DNA from: Toxotes chatareus
Lineage: Eukaryota > Chordata > Actinopteri > Toxotidae
Direction of reading: 5' to 3'
NCBI GenBank assembly: GCA_016801885.1
Contig: CM028902.1
Span: 21,915,580 to 21,979,579, forward strand
DNA: 64,000 nt
The position numbers and the translations under genes were made by a program. The notes below the pieces were generated by a model, which was not told where the DNA came from, did no database searches, and worked only from the letters and a program-made list of their open reading frames with translations. Shown piece by piece: positions 36,704 through 49,308 of the stretch. Every line of letters begins with the position of its first letter. Positions within the stretch are counted from its first letter, which is position 1.

Positions 36704-39700
36704 ATGGGGTCCGCTGGACACCTCTGCTCGGTGCTGCTGGTTGTAGTTCTGCTGGGGCTCCATCACTCCTCAGGTTTCTGGGTCGTCAACGTTGTCTTCC
36801 CACCCAACGCCAAACCCAGAGTCCCAAGCAACAGCACTCCACCGCTCATCATCGGTAAGTGTAGCCGAGGAATCATAAAGTTGTGTTGTTGGAGAATCTT
36901 AGATGCCAGAGTAACACTCCTGCAGATATACCCGCATATTCACAATCTAAAATCTGCCTGTCAGGGCCAAGCGTTGATGACCAGCTGGGCTAAACGGACC
37001 TCCATGGGTCCCCAAAAGCACCAGGCAGAATATGTGTCTCCTGGTTTGTGCTAATTTAATCATCTAAATTCATGTTCCATCATCAGTCTACACTTAATAC
37101 TCCATAACAACAGAGGAAAAACAGAATTTTTGCACATTTACTTAAAAAAAAAAAATCACATCGACATAAGTATTCAGACGCTTCACTCAGTACTTAGTTG
37201 AAGGACCTTTAAAGCCTCACGTCCTCTTGGATGTGACGTGACAAGTTTTGCAGACCTGGATTTGGGGATTTTCCTGCCATCCCTCTGTGCAGATACTCTC
37301 AAGCTCTGCCAGGTCGGATGGGGACCGTCGGTGGTTTCAGGTGTTCGGCTGGGTTCAAGTCAGTGTTCTGGCTAAGCCACTTAAGGAAATTCATAGGGTT
37401 GTACCAAAGCCTCTCCTGTGTTATGTTGTCTTGACTGTGTGTGTTCAGGGTCATTGTCCTGTTGGAAGGCGAACCTTTGACCCAGTTTGAGGTCCTGAGT
37501 GTTCTGGACCAGGTTTCCCTGTCCTGTTTATCTAGGTCAAACTAATGCTTTTTAGGCACAAAGGACCTCACTCTGTACTGGACCTCCACACTTCAGCTGT
37601 AGGGGTTTTACTCTGTCTGGTCTTGTAAAGACCATGAATTTGGCCGTCTGTGTTCTCTTTAACCCTCGACTCAGGATTCCATCATTTTTAATGATAATTC
37701 CTTATCTTCTCTTAAACGGCATGTCATTGATGTTTTATTATAATATTATTTTGTGCAGTATGAGAAATTCTCTCGGTTATGAAACAGACTAAAAGAGTGA
37801 TGCTCTAAAGCTTCACCACAGCTTTGTTCTCAGAGTCTTGGAGTACGGGCTTCAGTATAACTTGACATAATGATGCTCAAAATCTTCGCTGACATGTAGC
37901 CCAACAAAATACAAGAAAAGCTGCTAAATACTATGTACTAACACAGTAATTAAAAGAAAATACGTATATACTGGTCTGTGCTCGGTGGTCTTTGTCTCTG
38001 TGTGGTAAGGGTTCTCCTGATCAATCTAGTTCCCCAATAATATGACTCCTCTGGGCTTAAAAGACCCAGCTACATCAGTCTCTACCTGAAGAAGAAGCTC
38101 AAGGTTTTCTTTGGTTCTGATCAGATGAACAGATGTGATCGTCCAAGCTTCATGTTAGATCCATAAATATTATTAGTAAGTTTTATGTAAAAACTATAGA
38201 GCACGTAAAGCATGTGCACAAAGTGTATTAACTTCAGCCTAGATGAAAGTGGTCCCACACAGTTTACTGTCACACATTCTGTGAGATGTTGTGAAAAACA
38301 GTTTTGAGCAGTAAAGTGTTTTAAACTGATTTCCACACTTATTTTCTGGGTCTTTTTGGCAGATGATGTGGTAACAATATGAAATCAAGGAAGGGAGCTG
38401 CTGATGGTGACATGGTGATGGTGATGGTTTTGGCATTGTGGCCAGGAAACCCCTCTCTCATCAACCTCATCTCCAGTCAGCTTTCAACAAACAAGAGCTA
38501 ATAAACCAGCTGCACACGAGATGCCCCCAAGTGTTATTGAATATGTGTCTTTTATTTCCTCCTATTCCATTTATTATCTTGTGATTAATTGAATATGTTG
38601 GGACGTCTGTAGCTCATTGGAATGACCTACAGTACATTTGCACACATATGTACAGTATACTTCTGTACCTTGCAAAGTGATTGACTGATGTGATGTGTAT
38701 GTGTCTGTTTGTGCGTCCAGTACCAGGGAACTTGGGGAACCGTCTGGAGGCTAAGATAGACAAGCCGACGCTGGTCCACTGGATGTGCTACAAGAAAACT
38801 GAACACTGGTTCCCCCTGTGGCTTGACCTCAACATGTTCATGCCTATAGGTGTAGACTGCTGGATCGATAACATTAGGTAACACTGATCCACTATCTGTA
38901 TTACCTTTCACAATCAAACAGCGTGATGACACCCCTTTCCCTTTGCTCCACATCTCCGCCTTACTACAGGTGTACAGCAGATGTTGCTACATATTTGGAA
39001 AATATTTCCTGATCCTTGGTCAGAAGTTGAAGGTGTAACATTTTCATGCCATGTTCTCCCTGTTATATTTTGAATGGCAAATCCCAATTACAGTAATGTT
39101 CACACTGTCATGTTATTACTGTACATGATGAGGAGCCTTGGATTATTTTTTTACTCTGCTGTCATAAATCTCCCAGTCTGGTATGAGCAGACAATACCAG
39201 AAGGAAAAAGTTATCCTGGGGAGACCAAAATAATTTTGTTCTTTTTCAGATATTATTAGAGTCACATTAGAGAATGTTTTGATTAACGGGAATGTCCATG
39301 TTTGTGCCTCAGACTTGTTTACAACCGGACAACTCGGCGGTCATCCAACTCACCAGGGGTGCAGGTGCGAGTGCCAGGATTTGGGCAGACCTATCCCATT
39401 GAGTTTCTTGACAATAACAAACTGGCTGGTGAGAGAAATATTACCGTACTGGTGGACTGTGTAGTTGAGATTCATGGATTCTGTCATATTTCCATGCATT
39501 TCTTTGTTGAATGACAGAAATGTCCAAATGTTTCATGCAATGATACTTGGAATTTATCCAACATACTGCACAGGTCTGTGCTCAATACCTGCCTGAGGCA
39601 GATGATGACATGACATGGACTTTGTAGCTCAGCAACTTGTTAATAGATAAAGCAGATCTGGACTCAGACATCTGGTATTGATTGAGTCTGCTGCTTCTTT

Positions 39701-42486
39701 CTTTCTTTGTTTTTTTTTTTGCAGGTTATTTTTACACTATGGTGCAACATCTGGTCAACATAGGCTACACCCGAAATGAGACTGTTCGAGGAGCACCGTA
39801 CGATTGGAGATTAGCCCCTAGTAAGTAACATCAATACACCCTCACCCTCAGCTTTGTGCAGTGTATCTATCACATGGTCATAACACACACTCACCTGTGG
39901 AATTTTTATCTTGAGAGAATATGTAAAAGAATAGATTTGGCACTTTGCATGTGTTGGCTTTGAAGTATGAACAGTACATCAGAAGGGAAAAGGTGCCTGC
40001 ATCCCAATTCAGTTTGTCCTTTCTAGATAATAATAATGTCCTGCGTAGTTGGTTTTCAGGGCCCCTTTCTCTATGATGGTACTGAAGAGTGAAACAACAG
40101 AATTAGAACAGAAGAAGAGTCGTTTTGGCCTCCAACAACTCCTGAGGGGAAACATTTGGCCCTGTAGTGGCTAAATGCCCCATTATCTTCACCAGCTAGT
40201 TGCTAATGTCTGCCTGCCATTCATTGTACTATTGTGTTTATTACCTGTACACGGCTGCTATAACAGTTGAATTTCCCAGTTTGGGATCAATAAAGTATTT
40301 TTATCTTATCTTATCTTTATCTTATTGCTGGAACAGTAGTGGGTTTATTAGAAAACAGCTGCCTTTTACGACTAGAAACAATGTTAATGAGAGTAGTAGG
40401 ACTGAGCCAAACCAGTAAAGTTGCGGGCTGTAAAATCTAAACAATGAGCTGAAAGAAGCTCAAGTGTTCTGTAACCTTAATTAGAGCTGATAATTCTCTG
40501 TAGGTTTGTTACGACAGGTGATACCATTCATGCTACAAAATGTCATCTGATGCATTAAAAAACTACTATAGGTAGCTACTATTGATAGGTGAAGCTTGCA
40601 ATGGGAACTGAAACAACTACACGTAACATGAAAAGGATCACTGTTGGTGAGAAATCCCCAGAAAAATATCACCCAGCTCAGCTCCATTGAGTTCTTTAGC
40701 CTCTTTTAGCTTATTGTTTTGTTTGGATTGCAGGCAGAAAAAGTAATTTGCTGGTAACTAAGGTCAAATATGTTAAAGACAACAGTATTTATTTCCTCAG
40801 GAGGTGGTGGAGACCAAAACAGAGATAAAAGGAGACTCATATTCAGGTGGACACAAACATGACTCCAAATATTTAGAAATGTTGCCTTTTGTCTGCTAGA
40901 TGCATAAAGGGGCTAGCATGCTATGAAATCTGTGGGTTTGTCAGCTTGTTGTGGAGTTCTTCTGACCACACATAGCCAAAGGAAATGAATACAGCTTTAA
41001 AGAACAACAGTGATTCCATAATGCCAAGCACCGTAATAATGCTGCTGATGATAATAGGAGCATCGTGACTGTACATTACATGCACCTATTCAGACACTTA
41101 TTAAAGCCCCTGCCTTTAGCGTGCAATTCTCCTGTCATCCCTCCTCCCATAGATGAGAATAAAGAGTATTTCACACAGCTGCAGGACCTGGTTGAAGAGA
41201 TGTACAACCAGTACCAGCATCCTGTTTACCTGCTGGGACACAGCATGGGTTGCCATTACGTCCTCTATTTCCTCAACCACCAACCTCAGGCCTGGAAGGA
41301 CAAGTACATCAGAGGCTTCATTTCCCTGGGAGCTCCATGGGGGGGTGCTGTTAAACCACTTAGAGTCCTGGCATCAGGTAATGCAAAGCACCTAGAGTGA
41401 ACTACTCACTGGATCTGTACCTGACACTGTCAATATAACAAAAATATATATATAAATTCCTCTTCACTCTCATATATGTTGTTATTAATAACAACATCAA
41501 AACAAAGGACCTGATTTGATCGAGTATTTCAAATTTGATCTATTCAGTCAAGCATGTTCTGCAAAACCGTACATCCCTGCTTCTCATATTTGCACATGCA
41601 GGTGAAAATGACGGCATCCCGATGATTTCCAACATCAAGATCCGCGAGGAGCAGAGGATGACGACGACGAATCCCTGGATGCTGCCATCTGAAAAAACCT
41701 GGCCGAAGGATCACGTGTTCATCTCCACACCGACCTTTAACTACACCAACCAGGACTACCAGCGCTTCTTCAGAGACATCAGTTTTGAGGAGGGCTGGTA
41801 ACTATCAGCTTTAATGTCATTACACAGCCTTGATTAACAAAAGACATGCCATTTCCCACTTGAACTCTAGCTCAAATGCTTTGTAAGTTTCAATTATTCG
41901 CAGAATAGTGACTATGTAGTAACAGTGGTCTCACCTCATAGCACATGAGAACCTGGACGGTTATGTAAATTACTGTTAAGTGTACAGAGTCTACATTGTG
42001 TGTCTCATTTAATACTACCACTGGGGGTTGCTAAAGTGAGAAATTTTCAAGTCCACACTATAGTCATAACCCTCCAGGATAATCATCATTTTTTTTGTCT
42101 CTTGTCCTCTTGTTGGTTTCAGGTACATGTGGGAGGACACCAAGAACCTCACTGGTGATCTCCACCCACCTGGTGTTGAGGTGTGGTGTATGTATGGCGT
42201 GGGGCTTCCAACTCCTATAACATACATTTACGATGAGGAGTTTCCCAATGTGGATCCGGTGGACTTTATTTACGCCGATGGGGATGACACGGTGGACAGC
42301 TTTAGCATGAGTCTTTGCAAACACTGGGCGGAGCAGCAGGAGCAGCCTGTCCATATAACGGAGTACAGAGGGCTGGCCCACCTGGACATAGTGTTCCACG
42401 AAAAGGTGCTCAACCAAATCCAGCATATCCTGGAAGGCAAATCAGAGACACCTCAAGAAGTTGATGTCAGATTTGGAAGCATTTAA
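36704..42486 (+). CDS. lcat: Lecithin-cholesterol acyltransferase
   Basis: Seven exons (36704-36854, 38721-38877, 39313-39428, 39725-39820, 41153-41377, 41602-41797, 42123-42486) join in frame to 434 residues (human 440). A hydrophobic signal peptide is followed by FWVVNVVFPP, which matches LCAT and not PLA2G15. LCAT is a secreted plasma enzyme that moves a fatty acid from phosphatidylcholine to cholesterol on HDL. The alpha/beta-hydrolase triad is present: Ser204 in LLGHSMGC, Asp369 in DGDDTV and His400 in LAHLD. The lid disulfide cysteines (WMCYKKTE and GVDCWIDN) and the second pair (WCMYG, SLCKHW) are kept. Possible N-glycosylation sites include NST, NRT, NET, NYT and NLT. The free Cys at mature position 31 of human LCAT is Asn here (VPGN), while the other free Cys (GHSMGC) is present. 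An extra intron splits the codon in EEGW|YMW. Confidence 0.95.
37150..37590 (-). mobile_element. Tc1/mariner-like fragment in lcat intron 1
   Basis: The plus strand starts with agtattcagacgcttcactcag after an A run and matches the common fish Tc1 end. Read on the minus strand, 37498-37440 translates to QNTQDLKLGQRFAFQQDND, the transposase segment ending at the catalytic QQDND. Only this C-terminal half of the element is present and it has small indels. It is inactive, on the opposite strand to lcat, and far from the splice sites. Confidence 0.8.
40240..40330 (+). repeat. LINE 3' tail in lcat intron 4
   Basis: The sequence ttgaatttcccagtttggga followed by tcaataaagtat and a (ttatc)n-type tail is the usual 3' end of a fish non-LTR retrotransposon. 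The fragment is truncated on the 5' side and has no coding part in view. The left limit is approximate. Confidence 0.6.
40797..40875 (+). repeat. Dispersed repeat, copy in lcat intron 4
   Basis: Starts cctcaggaggtggtggagac and continues caaaacagagataaaaggag. It is similar to 49454-49550 in a pla2g15 intron, in the same orientation. No family name is recognised. Confidence 0.55.
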
Positions 42487-43615
42487 GAGTTAAAAAAACA
42501 TCGAGAGCTGGATTTTTACATAGTTGACTTTTGAGTCAGTTCAGGTGTTAAGCAAAAAACACATTCCACAAGGCTCCAACATTGATTAGTGCCCCCATCT
42601 GGACCCAACAAGTGTAACAGTTCCAAACCAATCTGGACTTGCAAGTAAGCTAACCCTGAGCCCTCAGTCCATAACCATGACCTTCTTATCAAAACTAAAT
42701 GCTGATGACCTGCCTTATGGGTTAACCCCGATCTGTTTATTTATATTCTCGGGCTGTCTGTTTTGTTGTGTCTCCCTCTTATTTGATGGTGATCATGATG
42801 AGACATATGGTGGTAATCATGGCACACATCAATAGTTACAAACATAGTAATAGGGATTTTATTATTATTATTATTATGATACTTTTGATGTTGTAACCTG
42901 TGTAGTTTTACCACAGTTCATTCAGGAAACTTCAGATCCTGTTACATACATCTTACAAAAAATATACAGTTCTGTTTTGGTTACTTTTGATGGATGATTA
43001 ATTATCATCCCATCATTATTGTATGAAAATATACACATGCCCCGTGACGATATATTGTTATATTATGTGGGTGAGTGAACAGACAGCCTGTTATTATTGT
43101 GTATGATATCACTGTAATATTTCTGGTATGATTTATGTATTTTTAGATATCCGTAAAATACTTTCTCTAAAAATGATCATTTTGCGTCAGGCACAGGTAG
43201 TAGCTTGCAGCTTGCACATGAAACTAATGTTGTAAAATGATAAGGATATTTTATATATTGCTGTGTTAACATGCCATATTTGAATGTTTCCACGTATAAT
43301 AAAAGCATCTATGGTAACAAAAGTCACGTGTCAAATGATTAGCCCAAGTCAAAGTTTATGTCTGTGCATCCGTTCCACTACATCTGAGCTCGATTACTTT
43401 TGACTTGATTGCGGAAGTAGCGTCGCCGGGTAGATTGCTCTGTTATCTGCTGGAGACCTCGTGATCATCACCGTCTTGTTCACCAATCAACGTCAACGGT
43501 TACATTGTGTTCAACGGCCAGAGGAAAAAAACTGCAAACCGGACAAACTCCAACACAGAACTACACACACCGCAGACACACAACATGACCGTTTTGCTAT
43601 GAGACATCAGGAGCC
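42487..43615. other. lcat 3' UTR and lcat-pla2g15 spacer
   Basis: These 1.13 kb hold the lcat 3' UTR, AT-rich, up to the AATAAA at 43298-43303, and then only about 310 bases before the pla2g15 start codon. That short spacer must contain the pla2g15 promoter and 5' UTR. No other gene is seen. Confidence 0.7.
43298..43303 (+). terminator. lcat polyadenylation signal
   Basis: AATAAA about 810 bases after the lcat stop and before the pla2g15 start; the only such hexamer I see that fits as the end of the lcat transcript. Confidence 0.7.
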
Positions 43616-46600
43616 ATGGCGGGTTGGCACCGGATAACTGCATTGTCTTCGCTGCTCCAAGTCGGTTTGTTATTGTTGCTGTTGTCGGCTCGGAGCAGCG
43701 GGAGACCGCAGGGGAAATGTCTCGGCGACAAGTCTTGTCAGCCCGCAAGACCTCCCGTGGTCCTCAGTAAGTGTTTTCCTGTGTGTTTTACAGTGTTTCT
43801 AGGCTTGCTCACCTTGCCATCTGTTGCCAAATAATTGCGCAACTTATTGTCACTCCTCAGTCACCTCAACAGCTAGCGACGGCGGCGATATTCAAGATAA
43901 GCCAAACTCTGTTCAAAATATAAACAATTTAACGTATCCTTGCTTGTCACAAATGTTATATAAAGCTTAAAGTAAAATTCGGAGCTTTTCGGATGACCCC
44001 TTGGTAAGTCTTCAATTCGGCTTTCGCATATCCGTCCAGTCTGTATATACGTGAATTATATTTTAACTTTTTAAAATGTTTGGCCTCTCGGTCCCATTAT
44101 CTTCCTCCATCAAAACACCCCGCGACTGATCGCAGACAGAGGCGTGTACCGGGGGTTACGTTGAATTGTAGTAGTGATTACTATATTTGTCATGTATCGA
44201 AAGCGTGTCTCCACCGATTCCGAAAATATACTTAGTCATCGTTTGTCGAGGATTTACTTTCGGCTTCGGAGAAGGCATCCTGTCGGCGTCCTTAGATCGC
44301 TGTGTTCTTGAACGGAGTTCAGCTGGAAGTCAGTTTGGAGGATTATCACAAACATAAAGCATTTACCACAACATTTACCTTACATTTGCGAGATAGAGTG
44401 CATATTTAACCACTGTGTCCGTAGACATGCTTCTCGTTTTTCTTTAAGTGAATTAGAGTGTGTGTGTGTGTTGAGGGTGATTGTTTACAGTCAGAGCAGT
44501 CTCCTGATCATATGACTGAGTTGGAACAGAGTTTGACTTTCCAGCTCTACAGGCAGTTAAGTTCTTGGGATAGACTTTTCTGGACTCCGTTTAATCTTAC
44601 AAGAAAGTGTGTGACTTTTATGTAAATGTAAATTTAAATTCGTGATCCATGTTAAGAGTAACAACACAACACCTATTGCCAGTGTAAATTTAAATTATAG
44701 GAATCTTACCTTTGTTTGGTTCCAACCACAGCCCATCTGTCTGCATAAGTGTGATAAGTCTTTGTCACAGTGATATCAATAGATGTACCATGTGTAAATT
44801 TTTAACAATTATTAACATATATCACCACATTATAAAGTGATTCTCTACAAATTTTCACCAGTTGTCTACCTTCAGCCGTTAATAACTCTTACTGAACAGC
44901 TCACACCGTAGTGCTGCTCCAAGTCCCTGCAAACTGATCTGTTATAACACACAAATCAGTGTGACCCTAGAAAAACAAATGTGTTTCCTTTCCTCCCATC
45001 TGTCCTTAGCAAGATACAACTGTCCTCTGATTTTATATTGCTGATTTATTTCTACACACAAACTATTTAATATCACAGTTACAGACAAAAGCCTGTGTTG
45101 ATTTTTTGTAAAGGTGTGTTACACTGACAGTGAGGCAGCCAGAAGAGTCTGTTCAGCTCTGTAAGTATTTCAGAGTGGGACAGAAAACTAAACAAATAGC
45201 ATGAAGAGGCAAAACACTGACCACTGCAACTTTTAATATCTGTTCATAATTCAGTTGAGTTCACCACAATCAGAAAGACAGATCCCATGTTGTATAATAT
45301 GTGAATCATACTGATTCATTCTGCAAAGCCTGGTGCAGTTTTGTCAAAAAAGGAAGTAGGAAGTTAAAAAATTAAATGGTGGTGCTAAAGGAAAAGCCAG
45401 GGAATCACAGAGTCAGTAGGATTCATCTTCTGCACCTCTTCAACAATTCAGAAGACCTTTAATAGCTGTTGAGATATTTCAGTATGGACCAAAGTGGTTG
45501 ATCAGCTGACTCACGCTGCCATCCCTAAAGCCACACTGCTAGCATGACTAAAAAGCAAGAGGGCAAAACTTAGCAAACAAAAAGAATCTACTTGCTTAGC
45601 CTAATTAGAAGATTACTTGTCTTTTTCTTCAGCTATCGGTAACTGTATAGATCAGAAATGTTATAACATACTGGCAGTGTATCTCAGGGTCTTGGCAGTA
45701 ACTCTTAGCTCTCATTGCTCGTTGCAGTTCCTGGGGATCTGGGAAACCAGTTGGAGGCAAAGCTGGACAAACCCAGTGTGGTCCATTACATCTGCTATAA
45801 GAAGACTGACTCCTTCTTCACTCTGTGGCTCAACCTGGAGCTGCTGGTCCCTGTAGCCATAGACTGTTGGATAGACAACATACGGTATGCGTATGACGTG
45901 GGTGTCTCTGTTTGCGTGGGTCTTTGTGGTTACATACAGACATCAATAAATGACGGTTTGTCGGTCACTGATGAATTTCTCCACCTCAGCAAATACACAA
46001 TACGAATTGTCTCTTGTTGATTTATTTTTTATTTAATGTCCCATTTCTCCAGTCTTATAGCATCATAGTAACAGGAACATCTGATGCTGCCATTTATAAG
46101 AATGTTTGAGTTTTGTGAAAACATGGCGTGGTCCAAACTCCAGATTTCATTAGGGAGTAGATAGACAGGTTCAGTGACCTGGCTGACTTTCTATGAACAC
46201 TAATCAACCTACACTGGATAAACTGACCTTTGAAATGTCCATTTATGCACAAGGTATGGAAGGAGACAGAGGGTAAGACCACCTTCGTTTAACATGTCCA
46301 TCAGCTATCAACAAAAAAAAGAAAAGAAGGAAAAAGAGTTGCATGACACAGCCTGTGAGCCTGTGTTTTCAATTTAGTGTGTTAATGTTTTACTTCAACA
46401 AAATCCTGTTTTCAGAAAATACATACTGAATATTTTGTTCATTTACAGATGACAACTCTAAACTGCACTAACTTGAAATGAGAACTTTGTCTTGATTCAG
46501 TTAAACAGCGAAGTCAGAGGATTGATTTATTAATCTTGAACAAAGCTATCTTCACTCATGGTGTGCTCTTATTTTGAAATGAAGGCAGCAGGAGTAGATA

Positions 46601-49271
46601 GTGGAAACCATGATCAACACTCACATAACTGATGATATGATTGCACTTGATTGGCTGACATCACTGTGACTATAAACAGCACTTTTTATTGAAGTTGCAC
46701 AACAGTCACTTTAAAGCTGAATAACCACCGTAAACACATTCTGACATTTAGTTGAACTGATCTCTTTTTGCTAATAGTATCAAAAACTAAACTTGGACCA
46801 GATCAGCTAACCATTAATAAGTTTGGACTTAATGCTAGCTTAGGTAACTTTTTAATAAGTGGGCTCTATGTCTGGTGACTTTTAAAAGATAATGTCTAGA
46901 TATCTGAGATAATCTTTATACATCTCACCCAAAATCCGGGCTAGTGTCAAGACAAATCAAGTCAGGATAACTGAGTTAGAGAGTCCTATGAACAAGAAAA
47001 CCCTACAGCTCTAATTCACGTATGTTAAATTACCTAGTACCTAAGCAACATGAATGACAGACTAAAAAGAAAATCTTGGTGAGACATGAGAGTTGTGCTA
47101 CAGGTTCTTACTTGCTTAGGATTATAGAATGTAGAGTTTTAACCCTCATAGATTGAAAAAAAAATGATAAAGCTGAGTATCTTATCTAGCAACCATTGAT
47201 TTATGTCTTTTTGAAAACGTGCCAAAAAGGTTTTAAAATGTTTTCTGTAAGTGTTCAGTTCTGCTTGCTAAACCCAGATATCTCCTTTCACATCTTCAGT
47301 GGTAAATTAACAGTAAATTAAAACAGGAAGCGTTGCCTCGCAGTAGGATATATTTCTGAGTGTGTGTGTTTTACCACAGATGCAGAACTAATATTGTTTG
47401 AATTCACGTGTAACAAGTTGTGTATGTGTGTAGATTGATCTACAACAGGACCACACACACCACCTCGTCCCCTCCGGGTGTGGACATCCGTATCCCTGGG
47501 TTTGGACAGACATATTCACTGGAGTATCTGGACCCCAGCAAACGCAGTGTGGGTGAGTTGAAGGCACAAAACCAAACAGTCCCTCAGAGAAGAAGGAACC
47601 GATCAGAATATCTTCTGAAAATGTCCTCACAAAGTTCTCACAAAGACAAGACTCAGATTTGTACTTTTGTCACTGCTCATGTTTTACGGCCACAGACTGA
47701 AACGTATAATGCTCATTTTTCTTTCTTTCTTTCTTGTGTCTCTGTGCGTGTGTCTCTCTCCTAGGCATGTATTTCTTTACTATAGTGCAAGCACTGGTAG
47801 ACTGGGGCTACACCAGAGACGACGATGTCAGAGGAGCTCCTTATGATTGGAGGAAAGCCCCGAGTAAGCAAACCCGCACAAACACAATCACTGAACAACA
47901 GACACTTACAACACGTGACACACGCAGACAGAATGCATTATTGTGATGCATCTAAGGAATTTAGAGCATCACTTTGCAGGCATGTTAAACGGTTGGCAGG
48001 CCTTAAAATGAAGAACACGTGAAAAGGGTGGGAAATTATACCCATCAGATCACATTTTTCAACTGGTCCACTGCTGTTTCTCCACACCTGATATCAGAAA
48101 TGCAGAGAATGTGGCAACAGGGTCAGTTGGAGGAAATGTGTTTTCTCATCTTCTCAGACGTTCCTTGTTTCTCCTCCAGATGAGAATAAAGAGTATTTCC
48201 TGGCACTGCAGCGGATGATTGAGGAGATGGCAGAGAAAGCAGGTGGGCCCGTGGTGCTCATCGCTCACAGTATGGGCAACATGTACACCCTGTACTTCCT
48301 CAACCAGCAGCCTCAAGCCTGGAAAGACAAATACATCAAAGCTTTCATCTCCCTGGGACCACCGTGGGCCGGGGTGGCCAAGACACTCCGCGTGATCATC
48401 TCTGGTAAGAGATAGAACCGGTGTTAAGGAAACAGTACTACTCTGTATATGTTGTACGGTGGACAAGGCTCAGCCCTTCCAGGACTTTATTGTAAGACAA
48501 CATCATAACCTCCCTGCAATAGTAGAAAAACACAGCATTCACAAGGTGTGGTTGCTTAAATGCTCTCTGTGCCTTTCTGTGTGGAAAGTCCAGAATGAAA
48601 CAAGGAAAGACGAGAGCTCCGTATACACACTACCATTACAGAGATGAATAAAACTCTATTAAAATAAAAAACAACCTAAAATACATTAGAAGAGATACTA
48701 TGGAATATGTATATGTGACACGTGATAAAGTGCTGTTTAACTAAGATGTAAACTGGAGTGACTTTAAATAACTTTTTATAGAAATAACACAACATATCCT
48801 CACTTGCAAAACGTCGCAGATACCTTTACACACAAACTGAGTGATTTACATAATTTACAGCTTGTGTTCGTCCACCCTTTGTTCCTCTACTAGATTACTT
48901 CACAGCTGCTAAGACCAAATTGCATAAAGAACGGTTACATCAGGTTCTTTATGTTGCTAAATATACTCAGGATTAAAGAGTACAGTGCAATACATCATAC
49001 TGTATGTGTTTACATATTGTGTTGGTCTCTCGTAACATGAATTTTGTTCTTCAAAAAAGCCACGAAATGAAACTCTCCTCGCTGGTTTTTTACCCTGGTC
49101 TGGAAGTTCTTAGCTCAGTTTCAGTTCTCTGTCACTGGTTCCTTTTCTCTGTCTACAGGTGATAACAACCGCATCCCAGTGATCAGCCCATTGAAGATTC
49201 GCTCCCAGCAGCGTACTGCTGTCTCCACCTCCTGGCTGCTCCCCTATGCCCACTCTTGGCCCAAAGATGAG

Positions 49272-49308
<37 letters not shown>

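Noticed and set aside
41153..48404. Identical 20-base stretch at the start of exon 5 in lcat and pla2g15 as a sign of gene conversion
   Set aside because: The exon 5 proteins are conserved throughout and the identity falls at once after NENKEYF, so ordinary conservation explains it.
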